A stretch of 64,000 nt of DNA from Chryseobacterium potabilaquae (GCF_902728265.1 NZ_CACVBR010000017.1:1-64000), one strand, 5' to 3'; numbered from the stretch's first letter, positions 8,723-18,325 are shown. Translations and numbers: made by a program. The notes: generated by a model not told the origin, from the letters alone.

Positions 8723-9763
8723 ATGAAATTAACTAGACTTATACAACTGTTTTTTGTATTTACTTTATTACTGAATATCTCTTGTAGTAATGATGAAGAT
8801 GCCGCTCCAGAACTCTATTACGGAGATGGTTTTTTGATTACCAATGAAGGTAACTACAAAACACCCAATGCAGAAGTAACTTTTGTAAGTGCCGATTTAA
8901 GTATCAAACAAGATAATATTTTCTCAGCCAATAATTCAGGTTCAAATTTGGGAGATGTTTTACAAACCATTACTTTCAATGGAGACAAAGCATATCTTCT
9001 TCTCAACAATTCTAATAAAATCCAAATTGTCAATCGTTACAATTTCAAAAAAGCAGGCGAGATCACCAGCCAGCTCAATACCCCTCGCTACATGGCTTTC
9101 GCTAATAATAACATCTATGTTACCAATGATAAATATGACGGTGAAAAATTTGTCAGTATTTATAAATCATCAGATTTATCTTTTATTAAAAAAGTTTCTT
9201 TTACTGATACTGTCGAAAGAATAGTAGAGGCTGGAAATAATATTTTCGTACAAAATGCTTCTTATGGATACGGAAATAAGATTACTTATATCAACACTAC
9301 AACTAATGAAATCCAATCAACTATTACATTACCGAATGGTAATATCAACAAAATAATAGCCTATAATAATATCGTATATGCTATTGCCGCAGGAGTTTCT
9401 GATTCCTATATCTATCAAATATCAAACACGGGAAATATCACAAAAATAACGACTTTAGCCGGTATATCTGATGCCAAAAACTTAGAAATTGAAAATAATA
9501 AATTCTATTTTACTTCTGAAAATAAAGTATATACAATGGACATGAATGCAACCTCAGCTCCTTCTTCTCCATTATTTAGTGTTACCAATAGTATAGATCC
9601 TTATTCTAATTTATATGGATTCAATGTGGTGAATGGAAAAATTTTTGTTTCAGATGCCAACGGATTCACAGAAGATAGTAAAGTTACTATATATACCACT
9701 TCAGGATCTATAATTAAGACTTTTACAGCAGGAAAGGCCACTAACGGATTTTACTGGAATTAA
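8723..9763 (+). CDS. Surface beta-propeller lipoprotein, probable BtuG-like cobalamin-binding partner
   Basis: 346-aa lipoprotein: signal MKLTRLIQLFFVFTLLLNIS, then lipobox Cys21 and an acidic SNDEDA stretch after it, as in surface-exposed Bacteroidetes lipoproteins. The remainder consists of repeating beta blades (AYLLLNNSNKIQIVNR, NIYVTNDKYDG, NIFVQNASYG, IVYAIAAGVS, KFYFTSENKVYTMD, KIFVSDANG), consistent with a seven-bladed YncE/DUF5074-type propeller. It lies 14 nt after btuB under the same riboswitch. In Bacteroides the BtuG propeller lipoprotein caps BtuB and binds B12 with very high affinity; the same role is inferred here from fold and position. Confidence 0.75.
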   Translation: MKLTRLIQLFFVFTLLLNISCSNDEDAAPELYYGDGFLITNEGNYKTPNAEVTFVSADLSIKQDNIFSANNSGSNLGDVLQTITFNGDKAYLLLNNSNKIQIVNRYNFKKAGEITSQLNTPRYMAFANNNIYVTNDKYDGEKFVSIYKSSDLSFIKKVSFTDTVERIVEAGNNIFVQNASYGYGNKITYINTTTNEIQSTITLPNGNINKIIAYNNIVYAIAAGVSDSYIYQISNTGNITKITTLAGISDAKNLEIENNKFYFTSENKVYTMDMNATSAPSSPLFSVTNSIDPYSNLYGFNVVNGKIFVSDANGFTEDSKVTIYTTSGSIIKTFTAGKATNGFYWN

Positions 9764-9787
9764 AAAACGAATATCTAATATATTTCA

Positions 9788-9819
9788 ATGCAACCAGAAA
9801 ATTTCCGGTTGCATTTTTT
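9788..9819 (+). terminator. Terminator of the btuB operon
   Basis: ATGCAACC pairs with GGTTGCAT around an 11-nt loop, followed by a T run. Confidence 0.75.
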
Positions 9820-9898
9820 ATTATTTTGTATTTTCAAATACTGAAATTGAAAAGTAAATTAATAAAAATCGGTATAGAATTAAATGCACCTAAAACAT

Positions 9899-11317
9899 TT
9901 ATATTTTTAGACCCAGTTTTTCAGCTTCGGCAAGAACAAACTGAGTTGCCTCTTCTTTTTCATTGGGAATATCACCTTCAAGTATTGCTTCTTTTACCTT
10001 TTCTTTTAAAATCCCAATTTCACGACCTGGCTTAAGGTTAAACATTGCCATAATTTCTTCACCAGAGATGGGTGGTTGAAAATTTCTTACATGATCTTTC
10101 TCTTCCACTTCTTTTATTTTAACAGCAACGTATTCAAAATTCTTTTTGAAACGTTCCTGTTTTTTTGAGTTTTTAGTCGTAATATCAGCTTTACAAAGAG
10201 TAAACAAATCTTCTAAATCTTCTCCTGCATCAAATAAAAGTCTTCTCAATGCAGAATCCGAAGTATCATCAGTAATTAATGCAATAGGGCGTGAGGAAAG
10301 CTTTACCATCTTCTGAACATATTTCATATCGTTCCCCAACGGTAATTTTAATCTTTGAAACAATGTTTTAGTCATTTTTGAGCCTAAAAATTCATGCCCA
10401 TGGAAAGTCCATCCCGTTCCTTCAACAAATTTCTTCGTGGGAGCCTTACCAATATCATGAAGTAATGCGGACCAACGAAGCCAAAGATTATCTGTATTTT
10501 CAGAAATGTTATCAACTACTTCCAAGGTATGATAAAAATTATCTTTATGGGTTTGCCCTTCTACTTCTTCTACTCCTTTTAAATCAATTAACTCAGGGAT
10601 GATTAGTTTCATCAATCCTGTTTGTTCCATTAATTTTAGCCCAATAGACGGCTTTGGGGAAAGCATAATCTTATTAAACTCCACCATAATTCTTTCCATA
10701 GAAACAATCTTAATCCTTTCCGCTTCTTGTCGGATTGCATCCAATGAATTCTCTTCAATCTGAAATTGTAAAGTGGAAGCGAACCGAATAGCTCTCATCA
10801 TTCTCAACGGATCATCAGAATAAGTTTGAGCAGGCTCCAAGGGAGTTCGTAAAATTCCTTTTTCCAAATCATTAATCCCATTGAAAGGGTCAATTAACTC
10901 TCCAAAATTATTTCGACTTAAAGAGATGGCCATTGCATTCACTGTAAAATCTCTTCTTTTTTGATCATCTTCAATCGTACCCCCTTCTACTTCCGGTTTT
11001 CGGCTATTTTCTGTATAGCTTTCTTTTCTAGCTCCAACGAATTCCAGCTCCAAGTCCTTATACTTAATCATGGCCGTACCATAGGTCTTGAAAATAGAAA
11101 CTTTCAATTTAGGATCTATTTTTTTTGCCACGTTTTCAGCAAGTTCAATTCCATTTTGCTCAGTAACAAAATCAATATCGGTGGAAGCTTTTCTCTTCAT
11201 TAGCAAATCTCTAACATATCCACCCACAATATATACAGATTGATTGTTTTCGGCAGCTACCTCAGAAATTATTTTAAAAAGCTTTAGATTTCTATTTTGG
11301 TTAAGATTGATTGTCAT
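9899..11317 (-). CDS. cca: CCA tRNA nucleotidyltransferase with HD domain
   Basis: 472-aa class II nucleotidyltransferase that builds or repairs the 3' CCA end of tRNAs. The polymerase head has VYIVGGYVRDLLMKR (about residue 28) and the metal-binding TDIDFV. The RRDFTVNAMAISL and RMMRAIRFASTLQF motifs of the neck follow at about 132 and 172. A C-terminal HD phosphohydrolase domain is present (RWSALLHDIGKAPTKKF near 280). This length and HD fusion are standard for Bacteroidetes CCA enzymes. It is convergent with the btuB operon and divergent from the next gene. Confidence 0.93.
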   Translation of the reverse strand: MTINLNQNRNLKLFKIISEVAAENNQSVYIVGGYVRDLLMKRKASTDIDFVTEQNGIELAENVAKKIDPKLKVSIFKTYGTAMIKYKDLELEFVGARKESYTENSRKPEVEGGTIEDDQKRRDFTVNAMAISLSRNNFGELIDPFNGINDLEKGILRTPLEPAQTYSDDPLRMMRAIRFASTLQFQIEENSLDAIRQEAERIKIVSMERIMVEFNKIMLSPKPSIGLKLMEQTGLMKLIIPELIDLKGVEEVEGQTHKDNFYHTLEVVDNISENTDNLWLRWSALLHDIGKAPTKKFVEGTGWTFHGHEFLGSKMTKTLFQRLKLPLGNDMKYVQKMVKLSSRPIALITDDTSDSALRRLLFDAGEDLEDLFTLCKADITTKNSKKQERFKKNFEYVAVKIKEVEEKDHVRNFQPPISGEEIMAMFNLKPGREIGILKEKVKEAILEGDIPNEKEEATQFVLAEAEKLGLKI

Positions 11318-11460
11318 TATTCTTTCGGATGTAAGATTTCAGGTTTCAAATATGAAAAATGAAATTTTTACAAAGATAACAATTAGATTAAATTTTAAAT
11401 AATTAAAGAATCGTTTACAAAATCTTCTTATCTTTATTAAATAACTAAAAACTAACGATC

Positions 11461-12438
11461 ATGAAAAAGATTTTATTCATAGGTTTCCTATGTTCATTTT
11501 TGATTCTTTTTTCTCAAGCCAAAAATGTTCACTATACAGATTTTATAGATTTTACCGATAGCTCCGGGGTAGAATACAATTGTATGATGATTACCGACGA
11601 ACATGGTGACGATGGACGCGCAGATGCTACTGTAAGAATTCTCTACAATACGGACGATAATGAACATCTGATAGAGTTTTATGCAGATTGCTATTATGAA
11701 AAATTAAAAAATGGAAATACACGCATTTCTTTCATACCAACAGCCAACACTCCGGTAAAAATTATCAAAGGAAAAGATGTAAGCTATAATCCGGACACTT
11801 TTATATATGAAATTGATTCCAAAACAAGTAAAATAACAGGAAAACAATCGGATAAAAGCAACAGTCCACCCGTTCCTATTTTCTATAGAAATGTAGGAAT
11901 GTCTACGGAGGAAAGAATGGAGGAAATTGACAAATTTTATTTCAGAGCCGAACCTATGTATGGTCTTCTTAAGAAGTTTTTTGATAAAAAAATGAATGAT
12001 GCTAACAAAATCAATTCATACTATGATGCTTTGGGCTGGTTTGGAAGCGATGGCACTGCATATCAGGCATTCATTGTTACATTGTATAAAAACCAACAAT
12101 TTCTAAATGGTGTTGTAAGAATACGATATGAAAAAGACGGTGAAATCAAAATTGTAGAATATGATGCCAATTGTGATCTTGTGGTGCAAAAAGATGACAG
12201 CATTAGTATTTCTATCGAACCCAAAACTACAGACGTAAGAAATATTAAAGGTAATGCTAGCTACAGTCCTGATAGTTTTTCCTATACCGTAGATGCCAAT
12301 GATAAATTCATAAGCGGAAAACAATCTGATGATAATTCTACAGCAGATTTATCTTATATTAAAATCACCAATAGATCAGAATTTGCATTAAAGTTTTATT
12401 CAGAAAAAGATGAAATTTATCAAAAGTACCTGAAATAA
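11461..12438 (+). CDS. Secreted protein of unknown function with two internal repeats
   Basis: 325 aa with a Sec signal peptide (MKKILFIGFLCSFLILFSQA). I do not recognise a family. Two copies of a unit of about 120 residues are visible. Each has VRI-Y followed by an acidic stretch and a Y/DA-C-Y/L pair (IEFYADCYYEK; VEYDANCDLVV), then ISFIPT/ISIEPKT, then (V/N)IKG-YSPDSF-Y-(I/V)D, and ends in GKQSD. Copy 1 spans about residues 35-145 and copy 2 about 195-300. The linker contains NSPPVPIFYRNVGMS. A periplasmic or surface beta-sandwich protein is likely. It is transcribed alone. Confidence 0.7.
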   Translation: MKKILFIGFLCSFLILFSQAKNVHYTDFIDFTDSSGVEYNCMMITDEHGDDGRADATVRILYNTDDNEHLIEFYADCYYEKLKNGNTRISFIPTANTPVKIIKGKDVSYNPDTFIYEIDSKTSKITGKQSDKSNSPPVPIFYRNVGMSTEERMEEIDKFYFRAEPMYGLLKKFFDKKMNDANKINSYYDALGWFGSDGTAYQAFIVTLYKNQQFLNGVVRIRYEKDGEIKIVEYDANCDLVVQKDDSISISIEPKTTDVRNIKGNASYSPDSFSYTVDANDKFISGKQSDDNSTADLSYIKITNRSEFALKFYSEKDEIYQKYLK

Positions 12439-12466
12439 ATATAGTATCTTGCAAGCTTGTGGACCT

Positions 12467-13015
12467 TTACTCGCGAAGAACTTTTATTCTGTTGTCACTC
12501 CAAATTTTGATTACTGAGGACCCGGAATATTTTGATACTTTTTCGCGGTCTTCTTCTACTGCATAATCCACCAAATCCACAATTTTAGGAGAAATATCCC
12601 CAAATCTTAAAGGACTCTTATCTCCACTAAAATTGGCAGAGGTAGACACTAAAGGTTTATTCAACTTTGTAATTAATTTTTTACAGAAATCGCTTTTTAC
12701 AAGACGAATTCCAATACTTCCATCATCAGCCAATAATTCTTTGGGTAATCCCCTAGGATTTTCATATACAATGGTTACTGGTTTTTCACTTAAATCAATA
12801 ATTTCCCAAGCCAATTCTGGAACATCCACCAACTCTTGGAGACGTTTCTCAGATTCAACCAAAATAATCATAGACTTATTTTTTTCACGTTTTTTAATAT
12901 CAAAAATTTTATGAATTGCTTCTACATTCGTTGCATCACATCCAATTCCCCATATGGTATCTGTCGGATACAAAATTGTCCCTCCCGCTTTTAATATTTC
13001 GATAATACTCTGCAT
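12467..13015 (-). CDS. tsaC: L-threonylcarbamoyladenylate synthase (Sua5/TsaC family)
   Basis: 182-aa YrdC-domain enzyme that makes threonylcarbamoyl-AMP from Thr, bicarbonate and ATP, the first step of the universal t6A37 tRNA modification. Signature LYPTDTIWGIGCDATN near residue 16 and KKREKNKSMIILV near 41 are both present, and STSANFSGDKSP near 146 closes the pocket. It is the short, YrdC-only form, without the C-terminal Sua5 domain. It lies 51 nt downstream of the DinB-like gene on the same strand. Confidence 0.93.
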   Translation of the reverse strand: MQSIIEILKAGGTILYPTDTIWGIGCDATNVEAIHKIFDIKKREKNKSMIILVESEKRLQELVDVPELAWEIIDLSEKPVTIVYENPRGLPKELLADDGSIGIRLVKSDFCKKLITKLNKPLVSTSANFSGDKSPLRFGDISPKIVDLVDYAVEEDREKVSKYSGSSVIKIWSDNRIKVLRE

Positions 13016-13066
13016 TTTATATTATAGATCGTTTAGATTTTAATAAACTAATTTACTATTAAATTC

Positions 13067-13573
13067 TTATAATAATTTGGATAAATATCTTTCTTTAATA
13101 ATATTTAAATGATGGTAATTATGTCCAACAATAAGTTTACCAATAGTTTCCACAGAAATCCTATTTCCATTGGCCATTCCCATGTTGTTTAAAGCTGATT
13201 TATCCATTGTTTCCAATAAAATTTGAGAGGACTTTCTGACCCATTGATATTCCTCTAACAAAGTTTGTAAAGTTCTTTCATTAGCAAAGGAATTTTTAGC
13301 ATAATTCTCTTCATCAAAACCAGGTAATTCATTTTTATCGCCCCTGGCAAAAGCCAAAATACGATATTGAAATACTCTTTCTGTATCGGATAAGTGTAAA
13401 AGCAACTCTTTTAACGTCCATTTTCCTGTATCATAGGCAAAATGAGCTTGCTCTTCTAAAAGATTCGAATAAATTTCAATTGTTTTTTCTTTGGATTTGG
13501 CCAACTCTTCCAACCAATTCGTAGAAGGTATGTTATCTAAATATCTTTGAATATATTTTTGAAAATCTGTCAT
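13067..13573 (-). CDS. DinB-family metal-dependent protein
   Basis: 168-aa four-helix DinB/DUF664-like protein. The metal-binding histidines are visible as LLLHLSDTERVFQYR (about residue 59) and GHNYHHLNIIKERYL near the C-terminus. Characterised members include bacillithiol- or mycothiol-dependent transferases, but the substrate of this group is unknown. It begins a run of minus-strand genes ending in tsaC. Confidence 0.85.
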   Translation of the reverse strand: MTDFQKYIQRYLDNIPSTNWLEELAKSKEKTIEIYSNLLEEQAHFAYDTGKWTLKELLLHLSDTERVFQYRILAFARGDKNELPGFDEENYAKNSFANERTLQTLLEEYQWVRKSSQILLETMDKSALNNMGMANGNRISVETIGKLIVGHNYHHLNIIKERYLSKLL

Positions 13574-13603
13574 TACAATATACAGCTAATAAATAATGTT
13601 AAT

Positions 13604-14059
13604 TTAATCTTTCTCCGAATTTGTCCATTCATAAAAGTTTACAGAATCATACAATTCGAAACCACAAGAAGGATATAATATATTTCCGATATCATTCTTT
13701 TTTCCTGTTTCCAATAAAATTCCGCAAGCATGGGTTGATTTACACATTTCTTTTGTCTTTTCTATCAAATCTTTCGAATATCCTTTCCCTCTGTAATGAT
13801 CATTTATGTATAAGTCATTTAGCAACCAATATCTTTTCATTCTTGTTGAAGAAAATATTGGATATAACTGGGTAAATCCAACCAATACCCCTTCGATCTC
13901 AGCAACAAAAATTTCAGAATCTTTATTTTCAATTCTTTGTTGTAAAAAATTTCTTGCTGAAGAAATATCAGATTCTTTATGATAAAAAATCCTGTATTGA
14001 TCAAATAATTCTGCTAATTGAGGTAAATCTTGTAGAGTTGCTTTTCTTATATTTTTCAT
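13604..14059 (-). CDS. GNAT family N-acetyltransferase
   Basis: 151-aa single GNAT domain. The acetyl-CoA pyrophosphate loop RGKGYSKDLIEKTKEM lies near residue 96, preceded by the strand YWLLNDLYINDHY. The beginning MKNIRKATLQDLPQLAELF is typical. The substrate is unknown. It is 30 nt upstream of the DinB-like gene and 8 nt downstream of the NTF2-like gene, so the three are probably cotranscribed. Confidence 0.88.
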   Translation of the reverse strand: MKNIRKATLQDLPQLAELFDQYRIFYHKESDISSARNFLQQRIENKDSEIFVAEIEGVLVGFTQLYPIFSSTRMKRYWLLNDLYINDHYRGKGYSKDLIEKTKEMCKSTHACGILLETGKKNDIGNILYPSCGFELYDSVNFYEWTNSEKD

Positions 14060-14067
14060 AGTTAATT

Positions 14068-14547
14068 TCAGTGATGATCATAGCTAAATACCCGCTTCAT
14101 TTTCCATTGTTTATTTTCCAATAACCATAAAACAGTAAATTTTGCACGACTTCCTTTATTCCATTTTTCATTATAAAACTCATAAAAATCATGTTCTCCT
14201 TCCTGTATAAACGAATAGAATACATTATTCCTATACATAGGAAATACTTTCATACTGTTAGGAACCAATTCACGTTTTACTATATTAGGTCCTCCACAAA
14301 TATTATTTTTAATGGAAGCCGTAAAAGCTTCTTTGCCTAAGGTAATTCCACCTTTATCATGGTAAAATTCAAGATCGTCACTTACTATAGAATCATAATG
14401 AGAAAGATTGCATTGGTTAAATCCAATATCGAATAGTAAACTATCCAATTTTTTGGACGTTTTATAAAGTTCATCCGTTGTTTTTATTTGAGAAAATACC
14501 ACGTGACAAAAAAAACTAAAAAACAGTACAATTCGAAACTTTCTCAT
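14068..14547 (-). CDS. Secreted NTF2-like (DUF4440-type) protein
   Basis: 159 aa with signal peptide MRKFRIVLFFSFFCHVVFSQ. The mature part has the cone-shaped NTF2/DUF4440 pattern: an N-terminal helix (LYKTSKKLDSLLFDIGFNQ), LSHYDSIVSDDLEFYHDKGG, the GKEAFTASI helix, and C-terminal strands ending KWNKGSRAKFTVLWLLENKQ. Members of this fold are either small-molecule binders or enzymes, and nothing here identifies a ligand. It is 17 nt downstream of the trans-sulfuration gene. Confidence 0.75.
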   Translation of the reverse strand: MRKFRIVLFFSFFCHVVFSQIKTTDELYKTSKKLDSLLFDIGFNQCNLSHYDSIVSDDLEFYHDKGGITLGKEAFTASIKNNICGGPNIVKRELVPNSMKVFPMYRNNVFYSFIQEGEHDFYEFYNEKWNKGSRAKFTVLWLLENKQWKMKRVFSYDHH

Positions 14548-14564
14548 TATGCTTTATTTTAAAT

Positions 14565-15704
14565 TTAAGAAAAAGCTTTTTCCAAATCCGCGATAAGATC
14601 TTCTGCATCTTCAATTCCTACACTTAAACGCACCAAATCATCTGTAATTCCTAATTCAGCACGTTTTTCAGCAGGAATAGAGGCATGCGTCATTAAAGCT
14701 GGATGATTCGCTAATGACTCTACTCCTCCTAAAGATTCTGCTAAAGTGAACACTTTTAGTCTCTCCAAAAACTTGATTGCATCTTCTTTCTTACCTGATT
14801 TAAAAGTGAATGAAACCATTCCTCCTGCTTCTTTCATCTGAGATTTTGCCAAATCATATTGTGGATGAGATTCTAACCCCGGATAAATTACTTTTTCTAC
14901 TGCCGGATGTTTCTCTAAATACTTGGCTACCGCCAATCCATTATCGGAATGCCTTTGCATTCTTAATGCTAATGTTTTAATTCCTCTTAAAACTAAATAA
15001 GAATCATGAGGTCCTAAAATACCTCCACTCGCAAATTGAATAAAATGTAATTTTTCTCCTAATTCAATATCTTTAGCTACTAAAGCTCCCGCAATTACAT
15101 CAGAATGACCTCCTAAATATTTTGTGGCTGAGTGCATTACAATATCAACTCCTAAATCAATGGGTCTTTGGATATAAGGTGTTGCAAATGTATTATCTAC
15201 CGCCACAAGAATATCTTTTCCTTTTGCCATTTCTACCACAGCTTTGATATCTACTAATTTCATCAATGGATTAGTAGGCGTTTCAATCCAAATTAACTTT
15301 GTTTTATCTGTAATAACTTTTGAAATTTGAGAAACATCATCAAAATTCACAAAAGTAAACTTCAACTGATATTTTTCAAACAATCTTGTAAACATTCTAT
15401 ACGTTCCTCCGTATAGATCATCCACTGCGATTACCTCATCACCCGGATTTAAGAGTTTCAACACACAGTCAATAGCAGCAAGACCAGAACCAAAAGCCAA
15501 TCCTCTTGCCCCATTTTCAATACTGGCTAAAGAATCTTCCAAAGCTTGTCTCGTGGGGTTGGCAGCTCTTGAATATTCATATCCTGAATGTATTCCCGGG
15601 CTTTTTTGTGCAAATGTAGATGTTAAAAATACGGGAACATTAACAGATCCTGTTGTAGATTCATGATGTTGTCCTCCGTGAATAACTTTTGTATTAAAAT
15701 TCAT
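14565..15704 (-). CDS. metB: Trans-sulfuration PLP enzyme (cystathionine gamma-synthase/lyase type)
   Basis: 379-aa Cys/Met-metabolism PLP enzyme. The PLP lysine lies in VMHSATKYLGGHSDVIAG (about residue 195). The N-terminal FNTKVIHGGQ, the cofactor segment YEYSRAANPTRQALE and the C-terminal ESLGGVESLANHPALMTHAS are all typical. The SLGGVESL form fits both cystathionine gamma-synthase (MetB) and gamma-lyase, which cannot be separated reliably by eye. MetB is the more usual assignment in flavobacteria. It is probably cotranscribed with the secreted NTF2-like gene. Confidence 0.88.
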   Translation of the reverse strand: MNFNTKVIHGGQHHESTTGSVNVPVFLTSTFAQKSPGIHSGYEYSRAANPTRQALEDSLASIENGARGLAFGSGLAAIDCVLKLLNPGDEVIAVDDLYGGTYRMFTRLFEKYQLKFTFVNFDDVSQISKVITDKTKLIWIETPTNPLMKLVDIKAVVEMAKGKDILVAVDNTFATPYIQRPIDLGVDIVMHSATKYLGGHSDVIAGALVAKDIELGEKLHFIQFASGGILGPHDSYLVLRGIKTLALRMQRHSDNGLAVAKYLEKHPAVEKVIYPGLESHPQYDLAKSQMKEAGGMVSFTFKSGKKEDAIKFLERLKVFTLAESLGGVESLANHPALMTHASIPAEKRAELGITDDLVRLSVGIEDAEDLIADLEKAFS

Positions 15705-15743
15705 AATTTTTGTAATTTATAATATTACTGTTTACCCCTAATG

Positions 15744-16070
15744 TTACATTTTAATGGCAGACTTGATAGCAAACTCTTCAGCCATTTGTTCAATCCATTG
15801 TGCTACATCTTCTTCACCTGTTGCTCTTTGGTAAGTACTTCCTAAAGAAATAATAATCTGATGGATAAACATTTTCATCTGATCAACGGGCATTTCCTTT
15901 GTCCAAAGATCAATTCTCAAAGCTTCCATTGCTTTTTCATCCCAAACAGAAATCATTGTTGCTTTCGTATCTTCTTTATCAACTCCTCCATCCTGTGCAT
16001 TCCATGTTATGGTTTCCGGAATGTGATTTTCATCAAGTTCAACATCTATCGTTATTTGAGTTTTGCGCAT
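15744..16070 (-). CDS. gldC: Gliding motility protein GldC
   Basis: 108-aa soluble protein recognised from MRKTQITIDVELDENHIPE, the ITWNAQDGG segment, the SVWDEKAMEALRIDLWTKEM segment and the acidic C-terminal half. GldC is a cytoplasmic accessory of the flavobacterial gliding/type IX secretion machinery, and loss in F. johnsoniae weakens gliding. In many flavobacteria gldC lies next to gldB. Here an ABC-transporter pair of about 3.2 kb lies between them, and gldC begins 24 nt after the permease-thioredoxin fusion gene, so it may be read from that transcript. Confidence 0.9.
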   Translation of the reverse strand: MRKTQITIDVELDENHIPETITWNAQDGGVDKEDTKATMISVWDEKAMEALRIDLWTKEMPVDQMKMFIHQIIISLGSTYQRATGEEDVAQWIEQMAEEFAIKSAIKM

Positions 16071-16094
16071 ATCTATATTAAATTTTTTGCTAAG

Positions 16095-18311
16095 TTAATA
16101 CTTCTTTAGCTTATCTAAAATATCTACGAAATTATCATCACTTGGAAAAGGAGTATTAAGATTAAATATTTTACCTTTTGGATCTATAATCATAAATCTT
16201 GGAATCCCTTCTATTTTATATTGATTCATAAACTTTTCAGCATTAGGCAACCAATATTGCGGAATATGAGAAGGTGTTGTTTTGAGATAATTTATCCATT
16301 TCGATTTATTTTCATCTATACTTATAGAAATAAATTGAATTTCCCTATTGTATGCATATTGAAAACTTCTTGTATCAAAAATAGGTCTCACTTTTCTACA
16401 AGGGCTGCACCAAGTTGCCCATAAATCTATGACAACATATTTATCTTTATACTTAGATAATTTTACTTCGTTTCCTGTTTCATCCATAAGAAGGAGATCA
16501 GGAAATGGTGCTCCTTTTTGAGATAAATTAATTTGTTTTAATCTAGAATAGAGCATATTCTTATAATCTTTATTCTCTATTTTATTGATTTGAGAGGTAA
16601 AAATATGATTCCTTGAAGCACTATCTGTTTTTAATTCAATATTTTGTCCTAAATGTTTGGTCAACAGACGATCTTTATCTACTCCTTTCGGGAGGTGATC
16701 CAATTTTACAAAAAGTATACTATCCCTATTAGAAACAGATTCCTTCGCTGTAAGGAGTTGATCAAGTCTATACTGAAGATATATATCATCTTTACTCAAT
16801 AGCCTTCCAGGCTTTTGCGCGTATTTATTGAGTTCATCTACAAACTCCTTAGAGTCTACTTTATCCGTAGTACTAAGAGGTGATAATTTCTTATACTTAT
16901 CAATTTCTGCCAGATATCTAATAGCCAATAATTGTTTTCTATATTCTTTATACTCATCAGAAAGTCCTTCATTTTCAGGATCTATATAATGATCAATTTT
17001 TTTTAGATTATCTGTCCAATCTTCTTGGGCTACCTTATAAAATTCCGTAGGATCATTCGTTGGATTTTCTCTATCTAAAACGGAATAAAAATTAAATCCA
17101 AAACTTTCTAGTCCATTATCATACTCCAATTTAGCCTGATAAAACGCTTCCGCTTTTCTATTCGATTTCAAAAAAATCTTCTGCTTAGTTTCATTCCATT
17201 GAATATTTAAATCAACAACGTCACCATTTCCCATAAAAATAGAAAGTTTTTTACCCCCAAACTCTAAAATATAATTATCCAAAGGAAGTTTTTCTAAAGT
17301 CGTCCAACTAAATTGATTATTCTTTATAGGAACTACACCCAATTTTTTATGAAATTCTTCCGAATATATATGCATTGAATCCACTGCAAAAGTTGCTTTA
17401 ATTGAGCCTTTAACGGTTACCCCTACTCCTTTACTAGTATATGATTTGGGCTTTTTTAAAATAAAAAATATTCCTGAAAAAATGGCCAAACTCACGACAG
17501 AAACTAAAATTTTACTTTTATTTTTCATAAAAGCATTTTTAAAACCTTTTCTACTATACCAAAAATATCCTAATACTAAAAAAACGATAGTCCAAAAAAG
17601 ACTTACATGTTCAGAAAAAGAAATAAAATGCTCTAGCCCCCTTATATCACCTGATGCTTTAAACAATGATAATGAGTTGTAGGGAGAGTATAAAAAATTT
17701 TCTCCGGCATTCAGGAAATACAGATTCAGAATGAGTCCTAGGATTCCTATCAAAAAAGACCAAAGAAAACCCGAAAGAATAACAGCAAGGCACAATTGTA
17801 AAGCTGCAATACCTAAAATAGTAACAAAGACCTTTAAGTATGTTTTTAACATCCAAATTATATCTATACTTACCATTTTTGCAGGATCAGGATGCACAAA
17901 ATAATCCAGTAAAGAAAACATCATATTAGAAATAAAATAGGATGTGATACACCATAAACTTAAAAATAATAAGATGACATATTTTGCAGTATATATTTGA
18001 AATCTACTGACGGGTTGAGTTTCTATCAATTGCCAACAGTTATTTTTATGATCGACCTGTGCAATTCTGCTTGCTGCAATAATTATATAGATAAACAATA
18101 TAAATAATACAAAGTTTCCTATATTTTGTGAAATGGAAGATTCAAAAATTGAATAAGAAATTTCACCTTCTACTACCGTAACATCCTGAAATAAAGAGGG
18201 TACAAATTTTACAATGGGAATTATAGCCCCTAAAATAAGTGCCACATACGTGAGCTCCAATTTCCTTATTTTCTGCCATTCAACACTTATTGTTATCATT
18301 AATTTATTCAT
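16095..18311 (-). CDS. ABC-2-type permease fused to a periplasmic TlpA-like thioredoxin domain
   Basis: 738 aa, one uninterrupted frame. Residues about 1-270 form an ABC-2 permease with roughly six membrane helices (LTYVALILGAIIPIVKFV, FVLFILFIYIIIAASRIAQV, YVILLFLSLWCITSYFISNM and others). The amphipathic QLIETQPVSRFQIYTAK resembles the coupling segment of bacitracin/lantibiotic-type permeases. A further helix (about 270-290) leads to an extracytoplasmic domain (about 295-420) like the DUF4369 part of TlpA proteins, then a linker. The C-terminal thioredoxin fold has WATWCSPCRKVRP at about 635 and the cis-Pro segment EGIPRFMII. The ATG at 18311 is preferred over one 42 nt upstream because it lies 15 nt after the ATPase stop and opens directly into the permease. 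The substrate is unknown. Confidence 0.85.
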   Translation of the reverse strand: MNKLMITISVEWQKIRKLELTYVALILGAIIPIVKFVPSLFQDVTVVEGEISYSIFESSISQNIGNFVLFILFIYIIIAASRIAQVDHKNNCWQLIETQPVSRFQIYTAKYVILLFLSLWCITSYFISNMMFSLLDYFVHPDPAKMVSIDIIWMLKTYLKVFVTILGIAALQLCLAVILSGFLWSFLIGILGLILNLYFLNAGENFLYSPYNSLSLFKASGDIRGLEHFISFSEHVSLFWTIVFLVLGYFWYSRKGFKNAFMKNKSKILVSVVSLAIFSGIFFILKKPKSYTSKGVGVTVKGSIKATFAVDSMHIYSEEFHKKLGVVPIKNNQFSWTTLEKLPLDNYILEFGGKKLSIFMGNGDVVDLNIQWNETKQKIFLKSNRKAEAFYQAKLEYDNGLESFGFNFYSVLDRENPTNDPTEFYKVAQEDWTDNLKKIDHYIDPENEGLSDEYKEYRKQLLAIRYLAEIDKYKKLSPLSTTDKVDSKEFVDELNKYAQKPGRLLSKDDIYLQYRLDQLLTAKESVSNRDSILFVKLDHLPKGVDKDRLLTKHLGQNIELKTDSASRNHIFTSQINKIENKDYKNMLYSRLKQINLSQKGAPFPDLLLMDETGNEVKLSKYKDKYVVIDLWATWCSPCRKVRPIFDTRSFQYAYNREIQFISISIDENKSKWINYLKTTPSHIPQYWLPNAEKFMNQYKIEGIPRFMIIDPKGKIFNLNTPFPSDDNFVDILDKLKKY

Positions 18312-18325
18312 CTTTGATGTGTTTT

